Below, in pieces: positions 10,992 to 21,344 of a DNA stretch of 64,000 bases; the first letter of the stretch is position 1; every line of letters starts with the position of its first letter. Location of the stretch: assembly GCA_030789695.1 (NCBI GenBank), contig CM061139.1, positions 5,223,878 to 5,287,877 of the forward strand, in the 5' to 3' direction. Source of the stretch: Scilla litardierei (lineage: Eukaryota > Streptophyta > Magnoliopsida > Asparagales > Asparagaceae). The notes beneath the pieces are model-generated. The model was not told the DNA's origin and made no database searches. It worked only from the letters and a program-made list of their open reading frames with translations. The translations under genes and the position numbers were made by a program.

Positions 10992-11005
10992 AGCTTGGGG
11001 GATTT
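10992..11005 (+). other. Polypurine tract of E1
   Basis: AGCTTGGGGGATTT directly precedes the TG of the 3' LTR. It is the plus-strand primer site, identical in E2, E3 and E4. Confidence 0.85.
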
Positions 11006-12814
11006 TGATTACTCCATATTTTACACGCTTTTTCTGCATGTTTGCATGCCACTTTGATCGCTCATATCGCGTTTTTCACAATTATTCGACAATATTGTGA
11101 TGCTTTTCATGATTTCTTGTTTTTGTCGTATTTCAGGAGATATGGAGCGATTCGGAGTGATTTTGAGATCAAGAGGATTTGCACCCACTCCGGAGTGTCA
11201 CCCAAGGCTCTTTTGAGGGCTATTCGGTGATGGAAGACAAGTGGAAGAAGAAGAAACTTCGTAGGAGCGACGAGGAGGTGAAATGATGAAGATTGGGCAT
11301 CTGTAGCATGTCACTCGGCCGAGTGAAGCACTCACTCGGCCGAGCAAGAAGACCACTCGGCCGACCAGACCGGACACGCGCCACAGAAGGAAATCAGCAT
11401 GTACTCGGCCGAGTGACGATAGTCCACTCGGCCGAGTATGGAGATCCCCTCGCCCGAGTGGCACGGGAAAATCCACCCATCGAAGGAGCCGACTTACTGG
11501 AATCCGTCAGGCGATTGAGGGTTCCGACTCGGCCGAGTACCTAATGCCCCTCGGCCGAGTGTGTAAAGCCACTCGGCCGAGTCACCTTCGAAGACAGACC
11601 CCCCAAGACCCTCGACTTACTGGAATTTTACAGGGTCTGTCACTCGGCCGAGTGACATTTGTCACTCGACCGAGTGAGCCGCTCTGCCTGCTGCGTAAAG
11701 TGCAATTTCTCGGCTGCGCAGGGGCATTTTGGTCACGATTTTTTGGACAATTTTGAAGGGTATTTAAACCCAGTTTTTGCCCTAGTTAGAGAGGACTTTT
11801 TAGAGCTTTTTGGCAGCCTTTTTGAGCGTTTTTAGATTAATAGATTTAGCTTTTCTTTTGGAGATTAAAAGGCTACTTTAGTTGGATGCTATTGGATTCT
11901 CATTGGTTTGTCTCTCTTCTTATCAAAACCCTATTTTTGTTGATAATTTCTCTATTGCAATGAATTTTGTTGATTTTGTTATTGATTTTCTTATGAATTG
12001 CATGATGATTAGTGAGTAGTTTTATCGTCTTAGGGCGTAGGGATGAACCCTATGGACCCTATTTCTAAATTGTGATGAATTGGTGAAATTCTTGCTAGAA
12101 TTGATTAGGGTTAGGTTGGGATTGATTAATTACGGATAGCTAGGGATTCATATTGATTGGGATTTGCAAGAGATTGGGTCCCAATTGATAGGAAGCCCTA
12201 GAAATTCGATTTAGATTTACGATTGGACTTCTCTAGAATTGGTTTGCAAGAGATTGGGCCAAAGCTAGGATTTTTAATCGTGTTTGTATACCAATATCCG
12301 TTTGCAAGAGATTGGACGGGTAGGAACTATCTCAACCTAGGTCGTAGCTCGAGTTTGCACGAGAGTGGGCTCGAGATACGGTTGAACGATGATGTCATTC
12401 TTCACGCTAGCGGCTTAGGTTAGGGTTTGCAAGAGATTGTGCCATACCCTAGGTTTGCTATAACCGGCAATAGCGCGAGAGCGTGAGCTTGGTTCTACAT
12501 TTAGTTGCGACTAGTTCACCTAAAATTCAAGTCTAGCAATGATGAAACCTATGAATCACAACGATGGGATACGGTCCGTAGCGGGGATTCCCTATCCCTA
12601 GGCGCTTTATTTTATTGATATTTCTATCGACATTCGAACGATTGTGACAATTTTACCCCAAATTATTCTCGGCCATTTTGATAGCTAGGTGATTGGAAGG
12701 AGACACTGTCATTGTTCCTCCCTGAGTTCGATACCCGCTCACCGCTACACCGTACGCTTGCGGTAAGACTACGAGTCGCTTGTCCCGGGTGTGTGAACTC
12801 CCGGGGCGCGATCA
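11006..12814 (+). repeat. 3' LTR of E1
   Basis: A 1809-bp repeat from TGATTACTCC to GCGATCA, ending at the actac target duplication. It has the palindrome array at 11311-11685, TATTTAAA at 11761 and the five TTTGCAAGAG repeats at 12162-12450. Confidence 0.92.
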
Positions 12815-12931
12815 ACTACATCCGCCACCGAACATCTGTTATGGACAGTTCCGTGGCAAATGACTGAACATTTTCCACGGAATCCGTCCGTGGTAGATAA
12901 TTCGTGGCTGATGGTCAGTTTTTCACTAGTG
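12815..12931. mobile_element. Right end of a CACTA transposon
   Basis: The sequence ends TTTTTCACTAGTG (12919-12931), whose reverse complement CACTAGTGAAAAA is a typical CACTA terminus. Subterminal motifs (atccgccaccgaacat, gttccgtggcaaatg) match those at 1749-1848 in opposite orientation. From 12932 the sequence aligns with the E1 3' non-coding region near 10020, so the CACTA sits in another Athila-type element (E3). Confidence 0.75.
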
Positions 12932-15768
12932 ACATTCTATAGAGTGAACCGAGAGTTACATATTTTTCTTTCTCCACATATCTTGAGCATTATTTCTATA
13001 CTTAAAATCATTGGTGAATCTCCCTTTAGCGAATCTTACATTGGCATATCCCCCTTGCTATAAAAAGTCCATGCTCCAACAACCCAAAATCAAAAAGAAA
13101 AAAATTACATGTATATCTCTCTATCTTTTGATTTGGGATCACAGTTGTATATATAAGAAAAAAAGAAAAAAAGAGAAAAAGAAAAAGAAGAGAAAAGAAG
13201 TACATAAATGATCCCACTTCATATACTCTCTCTCTTTCTTCCCTCTTTTATTTTTATTTCTTGGAGCTTCAAAAATGGGGAAAGTTTTATTGATTTATTC
13301 GATGCCACCACACTTATAGATGAGCTTGGGGGAGGATCCAATGATGTGCGAGAGAGTGGCTACTTGTCTGTGCATGACAATCTAAGCTAGGTAATTTTCT
13401 ATTCTCGGTGAGATTACCAAAAGTTTTACGAAGTCCAGGAATTGAAACTTAGCATGCATTTCATGAAAACCACTTCTTTCTATTCTTATTGCTTCATATT
13501 GTGTGATACCTCTTATACTCCAAATAGAAAGCGATCAATTGAAAAGTGTGAAGGGGTTTTGGCGGACCCCCAGAGCTCGGATCCGTATCCGTCCTAAGTC
13601 GGACGGACCACGGAGGCACAAAAGCACAGCGGAAAAACCAGAAATCAAATTTCTACACTAGCTAAACTATTTAGCTAGGCTCTGGGGAGCCAGAACCCAG
13701 CCCGATCTATGCCGACTTGGAGTGGGTCTGACCACCCCAAGAAGGATCTACACTAAAGCGACTAATTAAAATTACGCTAGAAAACGCTTAACCACATACC
13801 CGGAATCTTGGCCCTGGAGCAGGCAAGATGTACCGCACCGTCTTGAGAAGCTCCTCGTAGCCGAGCCGCGTTGACCCGATCTGCCTGAGCCGCCTCGCAC
13901 CCTCGCTCCGATCCGCCCGAGCTGCTTTCGCCTCCGAGCCGATCACACGCGGTAGAAAGTTTCACTTGAGAAGAAACCCGCGTCTTAGACGTCCGGATCA
14001 GATCCAAACCCCTTTCGTAGTCGTGCTAGGACTACTCCAGAGAATAGAAAAATAGAGAGAGAGAAATTTAGTCGCGGATCGAGCATGCTCTAAAATTTGG
14101 AGCTACCCGATCGTTGACTGGTGTGTGTTTCAACGAGGAGAGTGCATCCCTATTTATATAGGGAGTGAGCACTCAACTTCTCGTTGCGGGCAATGTGGGA
14201 CAATTCCCATGAAGAGAAAAATTCAATTAAGCCATTTGGCTTAATTTCAACTTTAAAGTTAGCCTTTCACAAAGTCAAACTTTAACGAATTAATTCTCCT
14301 CACATACTAAACTTCAGACACCAAAAAAGCTATCAATCAGAAAAGCTTGGAATGGTGATCGCGTAGGAACTGACGGTGACGAATTTCGACTTCGTTTGAC
14401 CCCTCAAACAATTGCTCAAAGTTTAGCAATTTCTCAAAAACGTAACCGTCATTAGGGTTTTTCCAAAAACCCGAATTTGACTTAAGTTGCGGGCGCGCCT
14501 GCTAGGTTGGGGCTCGAAACCCCTAGACGACGGTCACTACGAGCAGTAGCTGTCGTCCCTGTTTCAGAGTCATCATAACGTGATCGACCCTTGAGAAAAG
14601 TATCATAGGGTTTGCATTGGCTGTGTCAGTGATGAATTCCGTTAGCTAAAATCCCTTCGTCAAGACTGTGTTTATTGTTGGCCTAGGGTATGGTTTTCTG
14701 TCAACCCTATTAGACAACATTGGTCAGTATACGTCGGTCTTTATTGTATACACGTTGTACTATTTGCAACGTACCCCGGCCGAGGATTAACATAAAGACT
14801 GTACTGAGCCTATAACACTAACTTCCCTTTAATGGAAGTGACGAATCCCATCTTAGTCATTTACCCACCTAGAGAGCTTCAGGTGCAACCCAACCTAAGA
14901 TCTTTCATCAGGACTGGTCCTCGAAGCTAGATCATGGGTATAAGCTACACCGTCTGCTCACAGGTTGGTACAGATGACTTCAGGTCTTAAGGATCAACTA
15001 ACCTATCATCACCCTAGAGTTATTAAAGACAGATCATTAAAGTTAACCATTTAATAACTCTAACTTGGTCGTTCAGTGAACTCATTCTCCAATGAGCACC
15101 TGTGTCTCGTCTCCGACTTCAGCAAGTCGAATGACTATGAGATCATCATTACCCGAAGGTAAGACGAAGACACAGTGATCTATCCGATGTGTCGATATCC
15201 AGTTCTCGACACATCTATGATCACGAACTGTTTTAGACTTACGTTTCTATTTGGTCGCTTACTTACTCATAATCGAGATCTCATCTAGATATGTAAGGAC
15301 CTAACTATAAGTCTATGGATATTATCTAAGTATATTAATACAAATGATTTATACTTAGTATAATACGTACCATATACGGTATGAACAAGACGTATAATCA
15401 AGATAAATTGCCTTATGGGCATATATCTTCCTACAAAGTGTGTGGTCTATGATTATGTATATTACTTTAAATACTTCAAACGATGCTAATTCCAGAATGA
15501 TTTCATATTTCATATCGTTTTGATATTCTTGGGTTTCTATATTGAATGCATCCTTATATGACCATGATATCGAGATAAAAATCTTTGGCATGTTTTTATT
15601 CGCTGTATGCTATTTGAGTAAGTAATTCCATGTCCTGAGAAAATGATCTAGTACCTCCCTCTTTGTTTTCTTTTCTATCTTCTTTTTCCTTTTTCTTTTT
15701 TTTACCCGACAGGTTTGCCTTTTACTCATCTTCCTCGAGGACGAGTAAGAGGTAAGCTTGGGGGATTT
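12932..15768 (+). other. 3' non-coding region of E3
   Basis: Matches E1 10020-11005, including the GGGATC-bracketed purine tract, the extra AGCTTGGGGGAG copy near 13324 and the final AGCTTGGGGGATTT. It is split by the solo LTR at 13549-15435. Confidence 0.85.
13549..15435 (-). repeat. Solo LTR S1 inserted in E3
   Basis: 1887 bp from TGAAGGGG to CCTACA, flanked by the 5-bp duplication aagtg (13544-13548 and 15436-15440). Removing it restores the E1-like sequence. A CCTATATAAATA TATA box on the - strand near 14148-14165 suggests reverse orientation. No internal domain is attached, as expected after LTR-LTR recombination. It shares blocks with S2 (tcctaagtcggacgga; cacatacccggaatct; ccgcaccgtctt), so they are one family, probably copia. 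Confidence 0.85.
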
Positions 15769-16073
15769 TGATCGCTTCTTATTTTACACCTTTTTTCTGC
15801 ATGTTTTCATGTCGTTTTGATCGCTCATATTGCATTTTCCATGATTATTCGATGATATCGCGTTGCTTTTCACTATTTCTTGTTTTTGTCGTATTTCAGG
15901 AGATATGGAGCGATTTGGAGTGAAAATGAGATCAAAGGATTTTCACGCACATTGAAGAGTCGTCCACAGCGTATTTGAGGAGTTAGCAGCGCTAGAGAAT
16001 GCACGGAAGAGGAAGAAATTCAATAGAATCGACGATGAGTCGAGGAGGAGAAGAAAAGAGCCCAGAAGCAGCT

Positions 16074-16430
16074 TACTCGGCCGAACAGAGAGTTCACTCG
16101 GCCGAGTAACGAGCTTCGTTCGGTCGAGTGAAACGGATATGCACAGCAAAATTTCAAAGTTTCCTCGGCCAAGTAAGAAAGTCTACTCGGCAGAGTGAGA
16201 AAGCTCACTTGTCTGAGTAGAACAGGGATTTTCTTCCGAGAAGAGGCCAAGTTACTGGAAAATTTCGAGAAGCCTACTCAGGCAAGCTAGATTGCTTACT
16301 CGGCTGAGTAAAGAAGCCTACTCGCCCGAGTCAGTCAGAGAGACAGACCCCCGAAACCCCCAGATCCTCTGTTTTATTATTGGGTCTATCACTCGGTCGA
16401 CTGACATTGTTACTCGGCCGAGTGACGCAT
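16074..16430 (+). promoter_or_regulatory. Palindrome array in the E3 LTR
   Basis: About ten copies of the same palindrome family, often extended as TTACTCGGCCGAGTAA rather than CACTCGGCCGAGTG. The core is kept although the surrounding LTR has diverged considerably from E1. A TATTTAAA follows at 16509. Confidence 0.75.
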
Positions 16431-17423
16431 TCCGACTGCTACACAGATTGCGAATTCTGGGCTGCGCACGCGCAGTTTTGTCACGATTTTTTGGATGATT
16501 TTGGCTTGTATTTAAACCTAGTTTTATCCCTAGTTTTAGGAGAGACTTCTATTATTTTTTGACGGCTATTCTTTTGTGAAATCTCAGCTGGAGATCATAG
16601 GCGACAATTTTGGTTTGTTCTTTCTTACTAAAAATCTTATTTTTATGGATTGTCTCTTCTTTGCAATGAATTGTGATATGAATCTATTTGTTATTTCTGA
16701 GATTTTCATGATGATTTGTGAGTAGTTTTGTCGTTCTAGGGCATGTGGATGAACCCTATGGACCCGATCTTTTGAATTGTGATGATTGAATAGAATTGTT
16801 GCTAGGATTGAAGAAAGGTTAGGTTTTGATTGATTTACTACGAGTAGCAAGGAATTTCCATCGATTGGGATTTGCAAGAGATTGGATCCCAATTGGTGGG
16901 AAGGCCTAGATATTCGACTTAGGTTTATAATTGAAATTATCTAGATTTTGTTTGCAAGAGTATGGACCAGAGCTAGGATTTTTATTATAAATCTATAATA
17001 ATATTCATTTGCAAGAGATTCGACGAATACGAACTATCATAACCTAGATCGTAGCTCCAGTTTGCACGAGAGTGGGCTCGAGTTGCGATTGGACAATGAT
17101 GTCGATCTTCACGCTAGTGGCTTAGGTTAGGGTTTGCACGAGAGTGGGCCCTAATCTAGGTTGCTATAGACCGGCAATAGCGCGAGAGCGTGAGCTTGGT
17201 TCTACATTAAGTTGCGACTAGTTCACCTACATTCAAGCTTTGCAACATTGAAATTGATGATTCACAAGGATAAGAAACGGTCCGTAGTGGGGATTTCCTT
17301 CCCTAGACGCTTTATTATATTGATATCCATTTGCTATTTGAACGATTGTGACATTACCATCAAACTATTCTTATTCCATACATAGCTAGGTGATCAATGT
17401 AATATACTGTCAATTGTCCTCCC

Positions 17424-19969
17424 TGTAGGGAATTCTGGGACTCTTAGGGCACAAAAATTCTATTCACGTCCTAAGTCGGACGGAATATAGACAGAAAAAT
17501 TTATGCAGTGGAAGAATAAGTTAATCTAAATAACTCAGCCCTAAGGTCCAAGACCCTTAGCCAAGATCTATGCCAACTTGGGATGGATTTGACCATCCCA
17601 AGAAGGATCTAACCTACTGCGATTGAATTAAACTAATGCTAATCACATACCCGGAATCTCAACCCTGGAGCAGGCGAGATGTTCCGCACCGTCTTCCGAG
17701 CCGCTCCCGTCCCACGCCGAGCCGCTCCTCGATCCGCTCCCCGAACCGCTCCTCGAACTGCTCCGCATCCCGAGGCGATCAATCCCATGTCACCGAGCCA
17801 ACCACGCACCGAAGAAAGTTTCACGAGAGTGAAACATCCGCCGAGATTTCAGATCTGAATCCGAACTCCTTTGCGGCTTTGCTAGAGCCCTCAAGAGTAA
17901 GGCAGAAATATTAGGGAGATAGAGAAATATTTAATTTAAGCCTAGATCCGAGCGTGCTCCAACATTTACGAGAGCCGCTCAGATCTAGAACTTGGGACGA
18001 GTTTTGAGGAGGAGAGCAGACCCCTATTTATATAGGCGGCTGACTGCTCCCCTTCACTCAAAATCCGATGTGGGACTAATAATTAGAGTTAATAAAATCA
18101 ATTTAGTTTGACTTTCACAAAGTGCAAACTTCCGTGAATTTTAACTCCTTCACCGTTGAACTTCAGGATTGATACAACCTATCAATTCGAAGGGTGTTCA
18201 ACGGTGAATGCATAGGAAAGAACCGTTCTCAATCGGAGTTTGTTTGACCACTCAATTGTATGTCCAAAGTTCAGCCTACGACTTGTTTTTCGCAAAAACC
18301 AGCCGTCAAATCTGCCCAATAGATCTAGGGTTCTGCACCCATTAGTGGGGCCTAGCAAGTGGGCCCCACAGCCCCCAAAAAAGCTGACTGGGCACCTGAC
18401 CAGACCTGGGCACGGGCGCCCAGCTCTGGGCGCGAGCGCCCAGGCGCCTGGCGCTTGGCGCCTGGCGCCCAGGCGGGCGCCTGGGCCGGGCGGGGCGCCC
18501 GGCCCAGAACGCCTGGGCGCCCTAGGCCGCCTGGGCCCGGGCCCAGGCCCAGGCACCCAGGCCTGCGCCTGGGCCGGGCTCCCAGGCCCAGGCGGGCCTT
18601 GGCTTTACTGGGCTTGGCCAGCAGTCTAGGCCAGTTTGGGATGGGTTTGCCTGATCTGGCATGATCTTACTCTTAGATCTTTTTGGGCATAACTTGGGCA
18701 TTTGGCGTCCGATTTGGACGCCGTTTGAACCTGGGCGTAGACCGGGACATTTTCGTCTTACCCGTGAACTTTTTCCTTGCGTTTATTTTATTAAATATTG
18801 TTTTAAACAATTTAAAACACATTTAATCTCTTTTGCATCAAATGCAAATTAGTCCTCTATCTAGGCTTAAACATCATTTGCATCAAAATGCAATTTTCTC
18901 TTCCTTTGCATCAAATGCAAATTATTCTCCCTAACTAATTTCTACATATTACTAGACGAAGGTCGCACTCTGTGTGAGACCCTACAGCCTGACCCTTACA
19001 ACAGGTTAGGCTCGAAGCCCTATACGGCAGTGATCACGAGCAGTGGTTGCCGTCCCTGCTTCAGGAATCATCATTATGTGGTTGACTCATTAACATGAGT
19101 TTTATCAGGACCACCCTGACTGTTTCCGTGATGAATTCCACAGTTATAGTCTCTTCGTCTTAACTATGTCGTGTAGATCAAGTCTAGGGTACGGTCAAAA
19201 CTGTCAACCCCAATAACTTGACTCTGATTAGTTTCTGTCGATCTTTAGTCAAATAATGTTGGACTTCTTCCCACAAACTCTGGCCAGAGATTTTACTAAA
19301 GACCGAACTAACCTTACGATACTAACTCCCATTGACCGGGAGAGACGAATCCTCTCTTGGTCATTACTCTCCTCATGTGCTTCAAGTGTCACCCAATCAA
19401 AAGACCTTTCGACAGGCCTTGCCTCGAAGCTAGGTCAGTTGATCTAAGTGACACTGTTCACGCATAGGTTCGTCAAAATGACCTCAAGTCAAAAGACCAA
19501 CTAGCCTATCATCACTAAGAGTTATCATTGACAGATTGGTCAATATAACCATATGATAACTCTTGTGGATCGTTCAGTGAACTCATTCTCTAATGAGCAC
19601 CTGTGTCTCGTCTTCGACTTCGCCAAGTCAAGCGATCATGAGATCATCGCCACCGCTAAACGGTGAAGACTAAGACACAATGGTCTACCCGATGTTTCGA
19701 TATCCTTGTCTCGAAACATCTACGACCACGAACCCTTTTAGACTTATGCTACAAACGGTCAAACATTTCTCCATGATCGAGATACTCATCTCGATACCTG
19801 TTTGACCTTGCATAAAGTCTCAGGACTTTACCTACGTTGATATCTAATGTTAACTACATTATAATATAACTTAGATAAGTTATTACCAAACAGCTTACTG
19901 TTATTTCGAACAAGACATTTGTGCTATTCACACAGAGATAAATAGCCTTGAGGGCATCATATCTCTACA
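17424..19969 (-). repeat. Solo LTR S2 inserted in the E3 LTR
   Basis: 2546 bp from TGTAGGGAAT to CTCTACA (TGTAG/CTACA inverted ends), flanked by ctccc (17419-17423) and ctcca (19970-19974), a 5-bp duplication with one mismatch. A CCTATATAAATAGG TATA box on the - strand near 18027-18042 suggests reverse orientation. Same family as S1. It carries an extra GC-rich block at 18405-18600. Confidence 0.85.
18405..18600. repeat. GC-rich palindromic low-complexity block in S2
   Basis: Reiterated GGCGCC, CCAGGC and GGGCGCCCAGG units. They generate overlapping open frames on both strands that I judge non-coding. S1 lacks the block, so it expanded within the family. Confidence 0.75.
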
Positions 19970-20058
19970 CTCCATGTGTTCGATACCCGCTTGCCACTAC
20001 GCCGTGCTCTTGTGGTAAAACTACAGTCGTTTTTTGGGTGTATATCCAGGCGCGATCA

Positions 20059-21344
20059 CTCATCAAGTGATTCCGATGATGAGAAGGGTGAAAGTGCACA
20101 CATGTGTTTCATGGCCCGAGAAGATCCACTCTCCGATGAGAGTGATTCCGACATGGATGAAACCGAGGTAACAATGGATGAATTATGTATTGCTAATGAA
20201 GAAGTATTTGCTAAGTATCAATCTTTAATGCTTAGATATACTAGTTTGAAGATATTGAATGTTAGCAATTCATCCATACCATGCATTATCAACAATGACA
20301 CCATTGTTGATACTTTAACTCTTGAGAAAGCAAATTTAGCTTCTCAAAATGTCACTTTGAGAAATGATGTGAATACCCTCAAATCTCAACTAGATCAAAC
20401 ACATCCAAAGGATAATAGTGATCTAGTTCACGACACACACAATTAGGTTTAAAGAATGATTCTCAACCCAAGTGCACGAGCTCAAAGCACGGGTGTCCAC
20501 CTTGGATACCAATATTTCTTCTCTTAAGGAGAAATATGAGCTCATGTCCTCCTGTATTGTGAGATTCAATAAGGGAAAAGGACAATTAGACGATTTTCTT
20601 GCAAACCAATTTCCGGCCACACATCGTGTTGGTCTTGGTTTTGTTAACGCAAATGCATCCAATGCTCGCACCTCCTATAGTGGTGTCACTATAGACTTTG
20701 TGAGGCCTTCCTCCGGTGCATCCATAAGTGGTGTCAAAGACACTATATGTAGCAAACCTACGAAGAAAGTCACCACTTCACCATCTCTTCCTTTTGGCAA
20801 GAAATCCACTAAGGGTTGAAACCAAAAGAGAAGCCATATTTACATGTACACCAACATTCATCCACGTAGGAAATCTCCTACTTCACAAGTGGATACTCAT
20901 GACACTTTTTATGCTCCACACCCACGGACACGGACAAATCCACACATGAGAAATTCTCATGTACGTGCTCATATACACCCATATGCTTATACGCATCATT
21001 CTTACATGTATGCACATCCTCCACATGTCATGCATAACCCATATGTTTCATACAACATGCATGTTCCCAAGCATACATATAATCCTCATATGTCACATGC
21101 ATATCCACCACCTCATGCTTATACTAGAAACCATGTTCCTAAGAAGCATGCACCACATAGAAATCTAACAAGTATGCATGCAACTAGGAAAAGGACTCCC
21201 AAAACATACACCATTTGGCGTCCTAAGAACACAAACTTAAATGATATGAATTCTTATGATGATTCATATTTTCATGATGTCTTTAATAATGGTAATTATG
21301 TTGGGAAGCGGAAGTCGACTTGGACTTGGCTTCCAAAGGTCTAA
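20059..21344 (+). pseudogene. gag: C-terminal gag and His-rich linker of the SIRE-type element
   Basis: 20059-20445 encodes an acidic segment (CFMAREDPLSDESDSD) typical of SIRE gag tails, with a predicted coiled coil (LEKANLASQNVTLRNDV). 20472-20819 continues with another coiled coil. 20844-21344 is extremely rich in His, Pro and Tyr (HIHPYAYTHHSYMYAHPPHV) and links to the protease. Frames change between these pieces. The N-terminal gag lies left of E3, off-window. Confidence 0.75.

Larger units (their letters stand above)
1849..12814 (+). mobile_element. E1: Athila-type LTR retrotransposon carrying gag-protease and ORF2 but no RT or integrase
   Basis: A complete element of about 10.97 kb bounded by a 5-bp target duplication, actac (1844-1848 and 12815-12819). 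Order: 5' LTR, tRNA-Asp-like primer binding site, decayed gag-protease, palindrome array with internal TATA box, ORF2, long non-coding 3' region with a purine/pyrimidine tract, polypurine tract, 3' LTR. I found no RT (YxDD-type), RNase H or integrase motif in the internal 7.4 kb, so it is non-autonomous. It lies inside a CACTA end that itself lies inside E3. The LTRs look about 95% or more identical by eye, so the insertion is fairly young. Confidence 0.9.
12932..20058 (+). mobile_element. E3: 3' part of another Athila-type element of the E1 family
   Basis: From 12932 the sequence follows the E1 3' non-coding region. It continues through a polypurine tract to a 3' LTR at 15769-20058. Two solo LTRs interrupt it. 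Its gag, ORF2 and 5' LTR would lie left of the CACTA, outside the window. E3 is more diverged from E1 than E1's LTRs are from each other, so it is older. It ends inside a SIRE-type gag. Confidence 0.85.
15769..20058 (+). repeat. 3' LTR of E3, interrupted by solo LTR S2
   Basis: Starts TGATCGCTTC and ends GCGATCA, with the E1 LTR layout: palindrome array 16074-16430, TATTTAAA at 16509-16516, TTTGCAAGAG repeats near 16868-17140. Without S2 it is about 1.74 kb. Confidence 0.85.

Noticed and set aside
12932..13548. Host gene fragment with a poly-purine intron
   Set aside because: Aligns with the E1 3' non-coding region from about 10020 onward, so it is retrotransposon sequence.
18182..18664. Three overlapping open frames on both strands in a GC-rich stretch
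   Set aside because: Low-complexity Pro/Gly/Ala/Arg translations over the GC block inside solo LTR S2; LTR sequence, not a gene.
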